Part shown: in pieces, positions 24,701 to 34,100 of the stretch | Position numbering within the stretch: position 1 is the first letter of the stretch | Layout: each line of letters opens with the position of its first letter | Origin: Siphonodentalium dalli | Taxonomy: Eukaryota; Mollusca; Scaphopoda; Gadilida; Siphonodentaliidae | Reading direction: 5' to 3' | Length of the DNA stretch: 64,000 bases | Assembly (NCBI GenBank): GCA_032622095.1 | Contig: CP136067.1 | Coordinates: forward strand, 128,685,030 to 128,749,029 | Position numbers and translations under genes: made by a program | The notes under the pieces: model-generated | Databases searched by the model: none | What the model was told of the DNA's origin: nothing | The model's input: only the letters and a program-made list of their open reading frames with translations

Positions 24701-26949
24701 GGGGGGATGAAGTTACCCATGCAGGTTCCCAAAATTGTGATAAATTATGATAAAATTACCCAGGTTAATTAAATTTAAAAATGGATGGTCCTCATATATC
24801 ATCAGATTCCAACAACAAATATATAACATTTTGTGTAATGCCCCTTCAGTTATTAGAATCGATTAATTGCCCAAAAATAATGCATAAAATTGTCCAGAAC
24901 GTGTTATTTATCAACATTTTGTTCAACGAAATATGGCCGAATTGTCAATATATCTAACGCCAGGGCCACTTGATTTTAGAGTTATCCATATTCATCTGTA
25001 ATTTGGTCCGAGACCGTCGGTTTGACGACTTTTTACCGGCCACCAATAACTACACATCTCGAGAAATAAAAAAATTCAAAATTCGATATCTGATCAATCT
25101 GAGATTTGATGGTGGGTTCCGACTAAAATCAAATATTGTTTACCACCGAAGCCAAAGAAATAGTAACTAATTGGGAGCGTTAATTCGGATTAGGTATCTT
25201 TAATATATGCTGCCCGGCCAAATTCCCATCAATCTTTAAAGTGATGTGATTAGCTTTATTTAAGGCCGTGCACCGTTTATGACGCCGTAAATATATAGCC
25301 ACTCATCCGGGGGGGGGGGGGTCGTGAGAAACTTTACACATACAGGGCCCAAACAAAAAAATTACAGCCCTTTTGCTACCCACCCACCCTTTTTGTGCAA
25401 AAAAAATATTTTTTTCCGCCTGATTTTTTTGGACCCACCCCCTAAAATAAGAAAAAAAATCATTTAAATCTATTCAAGACCTAATCAAACAGAATCAAAG
25501 GTAAGTTTTAAATTGGTCCGTTTCTGGCAGATTCCAAGTGTTCAAACAATTGAAAAACTATCAACGGTTATGATGTTGTTTTCGACATTGAAAAATACAT
25601 TTTGAAATAGAAAGTGTTTTATTCTACAGTATGCACATATATTGTGAGGTAATATTTATAGTGCCAATAAGCCAACATTGTGTTTAATTTTTACATAAAT
25701 AGTCCAGTTACTAATTAATGACTTCTTCACTGTTGTTCCCAAAAAGGTGCCACCAACCATCATATCAGAACACCTTATAGCCATGCCTGCAATGACAGTT
25801 ATAAAGTATATAAGTATCACTCTTTGGAGCCAAATAAACAGGCTGGCATGTTTATTTTTTAATTTGAGGTATTTTGTTAGCCAGCACTCTGCAGCACTAG
25901 TATTATTTGGTCATTAGACATGCCACAGTGAAACAATATTAATTTGAGGTGAAATGCAAATCAGCACTCCTATTCAGTCATCACTTTTATTTGGCACCAG
26001 AGAGTGCTTTATCTTATACCTACATATGTTCTTAAGTGTTGGTTAATGTCATAATCTATGTTAGAACCAGGGTTGGGTATAAGATATAAGTAATACAGAG
26101 GAGATCTTCCAAAAACATACCTATACCGGGCGGGTGGGTGCATCTCAGAGGCCTGAAAAAAATTGTTTGTGCAAATATTTTTCAATCCACATTATGGACA
26201 TTGTTTTAAGTTGTTTTCACTAATAAATGTGTTCTAAGTTAGAACACATTTATTAGTGAAAACAACTTAAAACAATGTCCATAATGTGGATTGAAAAATA
26301 TTTGCACAAACAATTTTTTTCAGGCCTCTGAGATGCACCCACCCGCCCGGTATAGGTATGTTTTTGGAAGATCTCCTCTGTATTACTTATATCTTATACC
26401 CACCCTGTTCCTAAGTGTCTGTAAAGGCCATAACCTGCCTTAGAACACAATTATTAATGAATATATTTGAAACAACTTAAAACAAGGGCAAAAATGTGAA
26501 TAGAATTTTTTTTGCACAAACTCCTTTTTTCGGGCCTCTTCGGACCCACCCATGGCACCCGGCCTGTATGATAACACTTTTGTGCGACCCCCCCCCCCCC
26601 GACTCATCTTAAATTTACGCCATGACGTCATTCGGGTTATTTCAAAGTTATTTGATGATATATAATATACCAAGCTCTGCTAGCGAATTATCCGAACGGA
26701 CGCGTACCCTGGCTTCAGCAGAATTGTCCACCATGCATGTACTCTTATGCCACCCAGTATACTTATTAGGGCATACACCGAAAGTAATTTATATATACAG
26801 TTACCTGGTTTCATCTTCAGCCATTCCGCTCTGTCTTTCCCATATTCCAGTAAAACGTCTTCGAAGTCTACATTTGCTACCTTGAAAATCAAACGTATTG
26901 CTTCAGCCCTCCCACGAACATTGAAGTATGTTAGTTTATAGGACGCCAT
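6611..26949 (-). CDS. Sigma-class glutathione S-transferase, copy A (complete, 5 exons)
   Basis: Exons on the minus strand are 26949-26805, 24629-24537, 8389-8274, 7460-7350 and 6796-6611. They total 651 bases, join in frame at GT-AG borders, and give 216 residues plus stop, close to the usual sigma-class length. The N-terminal thioredoxin-like domain (about 1-78) has YKLTYFNVRGRAE with catalytic Tyr8, Arg14 and Trp43, and cis-Pro56. The all-helical C-terminal domain (about 82-216) has the helix N-cap box T-I-A-D at 157-160. Such enzymes conjugate glutathione to electrophiles in the cytosol, and some isomerise prostaglandin H2; which applies is unknown. The glutathione-contacting Gln-Ser pair is replaced by His67-Thr68. 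Intron 2 is about 16 kb and full of repeats; intron 1 carries a 1.3-kb transposon absent from copy B. The reading frame is undamaged. Confidence 0.92.
7350..7460 (-). CDS. GST-A exon 4
   Basis: 37 codons, phase 0 at both ends. Acceptor TTTTATAG and donor GTATGA. It begins DKMRSDFRETYLPRVLATLE and ends GYLVGDK, which joins directly to exon 5 LTIAD. Confidence 0.92.
8274..8389 (-). CDS. GST-A exon 3
   Basis: 116 bases, phase 1 in and phase 0 out. Acceptor CACCACAG and donor GTAAGT. It encodes ALDGTNDQERMRVDVMV and ends FYAKNTDRI, the first helices of the GST C-terminal domain. Joined to exon 2 it gives YLGRQFALDG, matching the family's linker. Confidence 0.92.
8548..8760. repeat. TA-flanked palindromic MITE (about 95-bp arms)
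   Basis: Two nearly perfect inverted arms meet at about 8653 (GGAAAGCTCTCACCGAGAGC). The right end is GCATTACTG followed by TA, the left CATTAATGC preceded by TA. Related copies are at 37815-37955 and 54197-54340. TA flanks suggest Tc1/mariner-type mobilisation. It lies in GST-A intron 2. Confidence 0.75.
8978..9144. repeat. Palindrome with 73-bp arms
   Basis: The arm beginning GGGGATAACAGTGTGGTG is repeated inverted on the right, ending CACACTGTTATCCCC, around a loop of about 20 bases at 9051-9070. It is a foldback MITE or hairpin; no other copy was noticed in the window. Confidence 0.75.
9145..9850. other. Intron sequence with nothing recognised
   Basis: No exon, long repeat or hairpin was recognised here. 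It lies in intron 2 of GST-A. Confidence 0.4.
9855..10270. repeat. MITE-1 copy abutting the LINE 3' end
   Basis: It contains the CAACAACAACA run, the TCAGAATCGAATAATT block and the CTCGAGAAATAACAAA block, and ends near GATCACGGATTATTATC. A short ATC-rich stretch separates it from the LINE tail. Confidence 0.7.
10271..13066 (-). mobile_element. Decayed non-LTR retrotransposon (LINE), endonuclease and reverse transcriptase
   Basis: Read on the minus strand, fragments appear in order. An AP-type endonuclease is at 13020-12820 (ILGDFNF) and 12600-12380 (GKSDHDMLEI). A reverse transcriptase follows at about 12060-11200 (SSGPDNIPARLLKETA, then FRKAFDTVPHKRLLAKLE, then YNGVPQG). The C-terminal part ends NSLPDMIAEAVDLSEFKTYL with a stop near 10390. 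The tail ends in ATC-type short repeats. The frame is broken several times, and the expected F-A-D-D catalytic motif reads I-A-D-G (about 11225), so it is inactive. It resembles CR1/Jockey-type elements, but the clade is unresolved. It lies opposite to no gene: it has the same orientation as GST-A, inside intron 2. Confidence 0.88.
13072..15015. repeat. 31-bp minisatellite, array 1
   Basis: The core unit is TTTGGGATTAGCC followed by GCCTGGAACAGACCGTAG, with 32-bp (CTCCCCTGG) and short 20-bp (GGTTTTGGGATTAGC) variants, about 60 units. On the minus strand the unit contains AACTACGGTCTGTTCCAG, the codons of N-Y-G-L-F-Q in the LINE endonuclease. The array sits exactly at that position in the LINE. 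Confidence 0.93.
15016..15155 (-). pseudogene. LINE endonuclease N-terminal fragment, unit 1
   Basis: On the minus strand it reads FMNKGDELNIIIAFKVPALI and onward to NYGLFQGANPK, the start of an AP-endonuclease domain. It is cut by E1 upstream and by the minisatellite downstream. The same fragment recurs at about 18376-18515 and 21743-21881. Confidence 0.85.
15156..15549. mobile_element. TIR element E1, 3'-truncated copy (unit 1)
   Basis: It starts GGTTACGGTGAAGTAATT and shows 394 of the 451 bases seen in the complete E1 at 21882-22332. The truncation is the tandem-duplication breakpoint. Confidence 0.8.
15550..18909. repeat. 3.36-kb tandem unit 2
   Basis: 3360 bases, almost identical to unit 1 base for base, including its own minisatellite (about 16431-18375) with the same order of variant repeats. 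The few differences include single-base changes and length changes within the minisatellite. Confidence 0.93.
16431..18375. repeat. 31-bp minisatellite, array 2
   Basis: Same variant order as array 1, with scattered changes such as GGGAATAGCC near 17431 and GACCTTAG near 17701. The shared order shows the array existed before the large unit was duplicated. Confidence 0.93.
18910..22275. repeat. 3.36-kb tandem unit 3
   Basis: 3366 bases. It shares with unit 2 changes absent from unit 1 (for example CCTGAAACAG near the end of the array). It joins on the right to the rest of a complete E1. Confidence 0.93.
19791..21742. repeat. 31-bp minisatellite, array 3
   Basis: Same unit order as arrays 1 and 2, with extra small indels such as ACCGTACCGTAG near 20908 and a lengthened C run near 21085. 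It is the most changed of the three. Confidence 0.93.
21882..22332. mobile_element. TIR element E1, complete (451 bp)
   Basis: It begins GGTTACGGTGAAGTAATT and ends AATTACTTCACTGTAACC, an inverted repeat of about 18 bases with one mismatch. It carries TTTCCCATAGGCCTCAGTG and AGCCCAGAATTG, blocks also present in E2 (50826-51276), which has exactly the same length. It has no coding potential. The right flank is TAAAG, as in the E2 array. Confidence 0.8.
22333..23223. repeat. Spacer S1 between two E1 copies (891 bp)
   Basis: It starts TAAAGTGACAACAG and ends TTTGTGCTTTA, directly before the next E1. Spacer S2 (51277-52178) has the same borders (TAAAGCG, CCCTTTA) and nearly the same length, 902 bp. 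Open frames inside match no family I recognise. Confidence 0.7.
23224..23619. mobile_element. TIR element E1, second copy, truncated by MITE-1
   Basis: It starts GGTTACAGTGAAGTAATT and follows E1 to TCTCTCCTGCATC, where MITE-1 sequence begins. It is more divergent from the other E1 copies than the three triplicated ones are from each other. Confidence 0.8.
23620..23906. repeat. MITE-1 copy with inverted internal hairpin
   Basis: A foldback (about 23622-23718) repeats the AAGTGGTTATTATTG region and TTTTAGAGTTATCCATCTT in both orientations. The right half is ordinary MITE-1 ending CGGATTGAGTACCT. Confidence 0.7.
24030..24340. repeat. GGTTC-rich repeat, copy 2
   Basis: Same blocks in the same order as 5620-5935, including AACCCAAAGGAACTATTTGG and TCCGGGGAACCAGATA. 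Confidence 0.5.
24537..24629 (-). CDS. GST-A exon 2
   Basis: 93 bases between a CTCTCTTTGCAG acceptor and a GTGAGT donor, phase 1 at both ends. It encodes TPFGLIPLLEVDGEVIPHTM and ends HYLGRQF. It differs from copy B by few residues (Ile55 vs Val, His73 vs Asn). Confidence 0.93.
24790..25201. repeat. MITE-1 copy in GST-A intron 1
   Basis: It has the CAGATTCCAACAACAA start region and ends GGTATCT followed by TTAA. It is orthologous in position to the copy in GST-B intron 1. Confidence 0.75.
25308..26601. mobile_element. DNA transposon-like element with G-run/C-run ends and a 7-bp target duplication
   Basis: It begins with C plus a run of G and ends with a run of C plus G. The exact direct repeat ACTCATC flanks it (25301-25307 and 26602-26608). 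Subterminal sequences are also inverted (ACACATACAGGGCC against the reverse of GGCCTGTATGATAACAC). The right half contains a 164-bp-arm palindrome. Copy B of the GST gene lacks the element in the same intron, so it came after the gene duplication. The superfamily is not identified and no transposase is seen. Confidence 0.72.
26072..26404. repeat. Near-perfect palindrome, 164-bp arms with 5-base loop
   Basis: The arms meet around GTTCTAAGTTAGAAC at 26231-26245. The left arm starts near GGGTATAAGATATAAG and the right ends at its reverse complement. Divergence between the arms is very low, suggesting recent formation or gene conversion. Confidence 0.88.
26805..26949 (-). CDS. GST-A exon 1
   Basis: Start codon at 26949-26947, donor GTAACT at 26804. 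An in-frame upstream ATG at 27099 exists in the open frame, but the family begins at MASYKLTYF, with catalytic Tyr at residue 8, so the downstream start is chosen. Confidence 0.92.
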
Positions 26950-27250
26950 GGGAAAAAAATCAAGACACCAGGTGAACCACACAGCATATATCTCGTGGGC
27001 AATGTTTGCGACCCGATGTTTGCATTTCCAAAGAAGGTCACATTCAGATACTGTGAAGCTTATTGCTTTACCTTGTGTATGAGGAGATTCGAGCTCCATA
27101 TTTACTTACCATATATCGCTTATCACAATTCGCATGACAAACATTTGTAGAGGGTTTTGTATTTACGATACAAATGAAATTTAATTATATAATATACATG
27201 TACAATATGTCGTGTATTTATACCGCCATGGTTCGTAGCGCTTATTGTAT
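26950..27250 (-). promoter_or_regulatory. 5' flank of GST-A, homologous to GST-B
   Basis: It aligns with 2202-2560. The homology across the presumed UTR and promoter shows the duplication covered the control region. No factor site is claimed. Confidence 0.4.
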
Positions 27251-27599
27251 AGCTAATGTTATTGTTATTATATCAAATTGGTTGGCGATTGGTTGGCGAT
27301 TGGGTGTTACAAATCTGAACTTCCAGTATAGAAATACGTGGTAATTATAAGTTGCGATAACCTACATGGTTCACATAATTTGTGTCTATCAATGGCTCTC
27401 AATGACCTTTGTCTTTAAATTTTTTCACACAAACTGCAATAACGCCTAAAATGTATTGCCAGTATCGGAAATGTTCAAGTAAGCTAATGTCCCGGTAATG
27501 GGGTTTCTGAAATTCATCAGCGACAATTCAAAATAATTCCTATATAGCCATCCACTGTAAAAAAAATCATATGTTATAGTTATTCTTCACATGCAGTGA

Positions 27600-27859
27600 A
27601 AGGTAATCCGATTAGTCGGTCCCCATATCATCAAGTTACAACAACAACAACAACAACAACATTTCTTCAAAATACACTTTAGTTATCAGAATCGATTAAT
27701 TACAACAAAATAATGCTAACCACTCTGAACGATGATATAAAATTTCACAAAACGTGTTATTGTCGTTCAACGAAATATGGCTGTATTATCACTTGATTGT
27801 CACGAAATTTGGACGTATTACCACTTGATTTTAGAGTTATCTATCTTCATCCGCAATGG
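27600..27859. repeat. MITE-1, left half of a split copy
   Basis: It carries the CAACAACAAC run and the TTTTAGAGTTATCTATCTTC block, then stops at CATCCGCAAT. The rest of the element resumes at 29266 with TTGTCCGAGACCATCG. Confidence 0.75.
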
Positions 27860-29265
27860 ACCTATCCGTAGGTACCGCCCCAATTTCAATTATATATAGC
27901 CAATGAGCCGATAGCTTAAACCCGGAAGCGACATGTGCCTAGTGATATGAAATACACCACAAGCGGTTCCTTAACTACCATTGTAAGCCATAGGGAATTT
28001 ACGAACACGAGAGCAAAATGAGTGTTAAAAAGCTAAAACGGCATTGAAATGTACATGGGCAACATGTCCGGTTGACGAACGATTATTTATAACACATGTT
28101 TGAGTTCGGTTTCCTAAATAAAAAAGTAACCAAGACATCTGTTTACGCTGGATTAAACAATGCCAACGACCACGCTCGGATCCTAATGTTAATGTTATTT
28201 AAATTCCAATATTAATATAACAGATTTCAAACTAAAACGTGGAAATAGTAGTCCCGATCGATGATGCGTTATGAATATTAATTGTGCCGCGAGTATGTGT
28301 TTTATGTGAAGTGTTTTTCGTTATAAATGTATACACATGTGTTGCTGTTATAACACCGTGGTAATATTGAGTTCAAATGTATGTTATTCACACTAACCTG
28401 TGGGATCTCCTGCCCGGCCTGCGAACGTTTTACTGAATCCATTTGAGAATCTAAAGCTTCCTCCATATTAATGCGACAATGGACGTGTAAATGAGAATCA
28501 ACAGATGTTTTCCAAGAGAATTACACGAAATTTCACACATTGCACGTGCTTCGCGGTGTATACATGCAACCTTCACCGAACGAGTTCACTTTGTGCCATT
28601 GTTGCCCCATGGCAACATGTAACTGACTCCATGATAGTCGGCGTTTTCTTTAATGTACTTTAGTGACGGCAAAATAGGATGTGGAATTTTAAAAGACCAT
28701 TATTTGACAATCATTTGCATCCGGTCTGATGTCACCGGGGCTCATTCAGGACGCTCATTGTATGGTAAACTGATATCGTTATATTTATTTCGACAAAAGA
28801 GGGATTATAGATTAATTACCACATGTACACCTCCGTTTGGTTTATTTCATCAAGGTGTAAACTATTAGCATAGCTTCGATATTATATTTGCTATTTGATA
28901 TTGAAGTTTTATAATGGTTTCATTTACACAGTTTGATTCAACGTAAACATCGATTTGTGTTGGTTATCGGAAATGGCCTAACAATCACACCTGTTTTTTT
29001 TGTTTAAAAACTGGTTCTATTTTTGTTTATATCTAACGACAGTCACTTTTACAAGATGCATATATACACACATAGGTATCTTGAAAATCGTGAAATTCAG
29101 AAAGAAGCTATATTATCGTGTTACATGGCGTTTAACAACACAGTCCGTTCTCATCGGAAGCCATTTCAGCACTGAAGAGATAGCGAAATTGAGATGGCTT
29201 GTGTTGCGTAGTAACAGTAACCACGCAGTCTACAGGTGGGCGGGACGTACGGATAGGGCCATTGT
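27860..29265. mobile_element. 1.4-kb TIR element inserted in MITE-1
   Basis: The ends are inverted: left GGACCTATCCGTAGGTACCG, right (reversed) GGCCCTATCCGTACGTCCCG. MITE-1 resumes on either side as if uninterrupted, with possibly a 2-base AT duplication. Inside, a minus-strand frame at 28466-28398 of 23 codons ends at a good GTTAGT donor, but no second exon was found. No transposase domain was seen. Confidence 0.62.
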
Positions 29266-29452
29266 CCGAGACCATCGCCTTGGTGAATTTTTTTCCAGGC
29301 CACAAATAAGTAGGCTACATATCTCGAGATATAACAAATTTCAGAAATCGATAAGTATATATGCCTATCACTCTGAGCTTCGAATCAAATTTGTTATTCC
29401 CCGAATCCAATGAATTGTAATTTGGGAGCGTTAATTCGGATTATACATCTTT
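29266..29452. repeat. MITE-1, right half of the split copy
   Basis: It continues with the CGAGACCATCGCCTTGGTGAA block and ends GATTATACATCTTTAA, the TTAA-type end of the family. Confidence 0.75.
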
Positions 29453-29489
29453 AACGCAGGACTATTACCATGTTAAACATGAATTCCAG

Positions 29490-29900
29490 CGTGACGGAAT
29501 CACCAAATTTTACGGAATTTCACTTTTCTGTGGCCTATAAAATCTAAAATTATGACCAGTAGGGTACCGCTTAAAATAAAAAACATTGTACAAACTATAC
29601 AAAGTTGTTTGATTATATACAACTATATGTGTATTTAAGTATCATCTCACTCTGGGTCAAATTGTGTCCGTGACGGAATCACCAAAAAAGTGCCATCAAT
29701 ATGAGGGTAGGTCCGTACTATTGAAGAACCCTGCTCATTCAGCCAAGCTGACCTGGAAAAAGTTCCCAATTAGTAAAGTAGATACATTATACTTGCAGAA
29801 AAAAGCCGCATTGTCACACACTTATGTGTATATTACTAGTTAACTCGGTTTGTTCGCCGTGACGGAATCACACAACGGGCGTGACGGAATCACCGTGCGA
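29490..29900. repeat. Four spaced copies of CGTGACGGAATCAC
   Basis: The 14-base word occurs at about 29490, 29670, 29860 and 29882, three of them followed by C. The word is itself an imperfect inverted repeat (GTGA...TCAC). The intervals are not regular and the surrounding sequence is not otherwise repeated. Confidence 0.6.
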
Positions 29901-30760
29901 TTTTTTTAGGTATAGTTTTTTGTGTAACAAATGCGGACATTGTCATAAAAGCATAAAACTTGGCACATTTGTATATTAGGTCCCACGTATTATTTTCAGA
30001 TATGGGGGCAATCACGAAAATACTTTCCATGGCAACGGTTGCTATGCGACTGTTTTTACCTTAGAAACGGGTTGTTGGTAGGGGTTAAACCGTCATTTTA
30101 CTAAAATATATGTGCAAAAAGGGGATACTATGGTAATTGAGGCAGATTGTGATATGGGAAATGTGACAAAAATAACATTTCCACACATGCCCCACTATTA
30201 CCCTAGAATGACCATTGAGCTGCTTGAAAATTATATTTTGGTTCATTTGACCTTATTTGGCAAAACATGAAAATATGCGTTGACTGCGCATGCGCGCATC
30301 ATTGATCCCCAGTCACACAATATCTGGTGTTTAAGAGATTGTATAGTGAGGGCAATGACCATTCCAAAATATATTCATTGGATAGTAATAATGAAATACA
30401 GAAGAAGCAACAACATTCCCCGATGACATGACAATGATGCAAATGCCCATTATCGGTATCCATGGCCGCCTTTTCGTGGAATTCATGTTAAGGCCCATTT
30501 AATTTTCGAATCACCGATAATTATGTGTATGGTATACGGTTTAAATAACAATCTATCATCGGACATAAAATGATTAAAATACTATAATTCATCGTCATTT
30601 GGAACGTCTGTGTCTCATGAGGTGCCCATAGAGTAATAGAATATAGCTGAAAAAATTAAACGTTTTCCCTCGTTTCGCTCCCAGAATGCAACAGAGCTCA
30701 AACTAGATATAGAGTTATATTTTTGTTTATTTATATTTTACTCGTTTTAACGACACGCCC

Positions 30761-30812
30761 ATGTGGCCCAGTGGTGGCGTAGTTGGTAAGCTATCGGACT
30801 AATAATTAGTAA
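30761..30812 (+). repeat. tRNA-like fragment, possible SINE head
   Basis: GTGGCGTAGTTGGTAAGC matches an RNA polymerase III A box, followed by an anticodon-arm-like stretch (ATCGGACTAATAATTAGT). No B box follows, so it is a fragment at best and not a tRNA gene. Confidence 0.35.
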
Positions 30813-30902
30813 AAAAAAATGTATGCACATCGCACAATCAAGTTGGCCTACAAATTCTCAAAAGAAAACCCAGATAGCTCCTTTAATGTGGCGCGGTTGT
30901 AG

Positions 30903-30910
30903 TGACGTCA
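30903..30910. promoter_or_regulatory. Palindromic CRE-like site upstream of MOB3
   Basis: TGACGTCA, the full consensus for CREB/ATF factors, lies about 220 bases before the MOB3 start codon. A single 8-base match is weak evidence of function; the position is what makes it notable. Confidence 0.35.
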
Positions 30911-31131
30911 TTGAAAGTGAGGCAAAAATTCGAAACAATATCAAGGTTTTTAATTTACCTTAAAAAATAATGTGTTCCAAGTGACACGAGCAAAAATAAC
31001 ACACAATAAAACACGTGAAAACAATTTAGTTCGAGAAATTAATTTGAATACGAGTTATAGTGAATAAGTGATGATTATCTACAAATACGAAACTAAATTT
31101 TATGAGTTCATTTCCAAAACAGGAAGTGAAA

Positions 31132-31185
31132 ATGGCTGCTTCGAGAGCCAGATCAGATTTTAGGCACTTTTTCAACAGAGACAAG
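31132..31185 (+). CDS. MOB3: MOB3 exon 1
   Basis: 18 codons ([18 protein letters not shown]) before donor GTATAT. It ends with the F-N-R-D-K segment that precedes T-F-R-P-K in MOB3 proteins; phase 0. Confidence 0.85.
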
Positions 31186-34100
31186 GTATATATTGAGCAC
31201 CAACTTTGAAAATTATATGCACGTCGACTCTCCAAGCTAACAGTAAATCAAATAATTATATTCCAACGATTTCGTTCAGGCAAAAGTACATAGTCTATGA
31301 AACAGTTTCCTCGCTCATTTCGTTTTTCAAAAGTGTTGAAAATTTGTGTCAAAAACCCCAAAAAAATGAACATTCGGAAGAGAAAAGAGTGTTTAGTTGA
31401 CTTTTCTTTCGGAAAATCTTGCCGTGTCAGCTTCACGACGCCATTTTTTTACCTTATCCCAAGATAAAATGAAACAAACATTTTGATTGGCTCTTCAAAA
31501 CGGTCTCTCAGTCTCGCTATGTGTTTATAAGTATGAATTTCACCAGTTAGAACGTATGGAAAGCCACGTGCTTGACCATATCGACAAAATAGAAAACACA
31601 GTAAGTGATGCGTAAAATTATACAGTATAATATGATTGTATTGACCGCTCGTGCTTCCGTATTTCTTCCTCTCCTAATGCCAGTAATGGGAGTCCAGTCA
31701 CTTTGGGGAAAATATTTATCGTAAATGGATGCCAGCGGTTTATCCAATCGGACAAGACGTTGTAACCTCGTGCCCTTAACCTTCATTACTACGATCCAGG
31801 TAAATTGACATGCAGAAGCAGCAGTTTTATGTACACAATTTGTAAGTTCGATAAAATGTTTAATCAATCTCATAAAAGTGTTAATCAAATCGCCTTTGTT
31901 TGCACTGCGGCTGTTTTAATTAGTTGTACCGAAGGTGTTTCTGTGAAGCTTCACGTGCGGTCTAACTAATGAAATTAAAAGCTTGTGTCGATATTCGAGG
32001 TAGTCGTTGAACTGAAGGGACAGACTTAAATCCCATTAAAAATTAGCTCAATTTAGCTACATGAGCCCGACCTGGTCCTGGGAATCACTGACCATGTAAT
32101 ATTCAACTTGATTAAAATATACTTAATAAATATATTACCTTTACCACATATGATATAGAGAGAGACCTACCAGTTAGGCAACTTAAGATGTTGTTATTAT
32201 GCATACGGTACCATCATCAGATTGGCTGAAGACCACCCACCGTTATGTATGACTAAAACGAACAAGAAAAAAATGCAATTACCTATCCACATTTCACATA
32301 TGGCAATTAAGTAAATTTATCTTAATGCGCTTGTTCGGTCAGATAATCTACCTTGTCGGAGTTGTACAGAAATCGTATTTTTTCATCCATATATTCACAT
32401 TTTGTGAACTGGTATGGCTCCTTCAAGTGACGTAATTCTACACAAGCAGGAAGTTATCGATTCAGTTCCCTATTACGCATTCCTTAACACGTTGAGTGCC
32501 AGCTCCCATTTAATTACATGCAAAAAGTACGAGATAACTCATAGCTGGCACTCAACATGTTAATGCAAATTGGCAATATCTTTCTTCCAAGCTTTTCCAG
32601 TGTACCCGAACAATTGACTAAAATACGAACCGGATCCCGGACATCGCATATTGAACTGGTGTGAACGCGTGCAGTTAGTAGAGCCAATTTCTGAACATCC
32701 AATGTGCGTTTACTACCACAATAACCCCTGAAAATTGGGCATTGTAGCCAATAATCCGGTAATCAATGCGTGTCAAATTCATACCCAGAATACTTGTTTT
32801 ATGTCGTGTTTTTTAACAATCACCGGTTGGCAATTCGTGAATGAAATATTTATAGATTGGGTGGTTTTCTCAAAATTCCTGAGGAATCCCCATCACTTTG
32901 AGCTGAATTAATATTCGCGTAACTAACAGCTATTTTCTGGTAAGTGGGAAAAGATAGAAACAATCTGAATGCAACAGCGTTTCAAGAAAAAAATAAGGAA
33001 TATGATTATATAAACTCAGAATGGCCGAATGTTTGTTTGGCATGAACATTTTTACTGTATATTTTCGTACAAATCATCTGCCAATGAAAATCAATCTCAC
33101 AGAATTTGTACTTGCCCAACTTGTATTTCTATAGTATATTGACTGAATATACATGTATTATATTGACTTAATATTATTAATTATTATATTTAACAAATAG
33201 TGATTTCTAGGGACTGTGGCTTGCTCCACAAGAGTTTGTCAGAATGATAATAAATAATAGTAATAATAAATATGTACGAACAGAAACATAATAAAAGACA
33301 AGGATTGCATCTATGGGATTTTAAAGTGATTTGACCTATAAATTGTTATTTATAACTTTTTGACTCGAAAATGGGTAATGGTAAACACGTTATCGATCGT
33401 TCCGATCCTCAGATAGATTGTTATTATGACTATTATACATCAATCTGACCGCTTACATGTGACTTCTGTACCGTATCTGTATCTGTAGATATTACAGTGC
33501 AGGAACCAATTCTGGTTGTAGATGCACTGGTCCAGGTGCTACCACGGCCGAGTAACTTCATAACCCTGTGGTGACTCCAGTAGCGTTCTTTAACGTGCAC
33601 ACACCGAGGCGTGTATACGGGTCAGCCATTAATGTCTGCTCCCGATCGGACAGCGTACTGCACCAACAACAACATACCTGGACAAGTGTTGTAATGGGGG
33701 GAAGTCGGCATTTTGCATTCGGATCTTTATTCAGTGATCTCGAATGAGACTTTTCAGCCTGACAAAGTTGGTATCTGAACGGGTTCTGATTTTTGTCAGA
33801 CTATACCCTGACCAGGTTGCGATCCCGGTCCACTAGTACGAGAGACCAGTATGCTACCTCTCGGCTACCCTATGGGAGACTCACATATACATAAGAGAAT
33901 GCATTGGCACAGGGTTTTCGCAATGAATTGCCGATCATAGTCACTCACTATCTGAATATGACCAATAGTACAATGAGAGCCATAAAAAAGTGCAACTATA
34001 CAAGGTCAAGTGGTGTCACCACGGTAGGCATGCAGTATCAGCCAGAATCTTACCACGGTAATATTTTGTAACTGCGATAACCAAGTAAATACATGTACAT

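Noticed and set aside
26627-26634. TGACGTCA site near GST-A exon 1 as a promoter element
   Set aside because: It lies in intron 1, next to the right end of the G-run element and downstream of the start, so a promoter role is not supported.
28653-28868. 71-codon plus-strand frame in the 1.4-kb element
   Set aside because: No transposase or other motif, no splice signals, typical of chance length in AT-rich DNA.
30761-30812. Functional tRNA gene
   Set aside because: There is an A-box match but no B box, no acceptor stem pairing and no terminator at the expected place.
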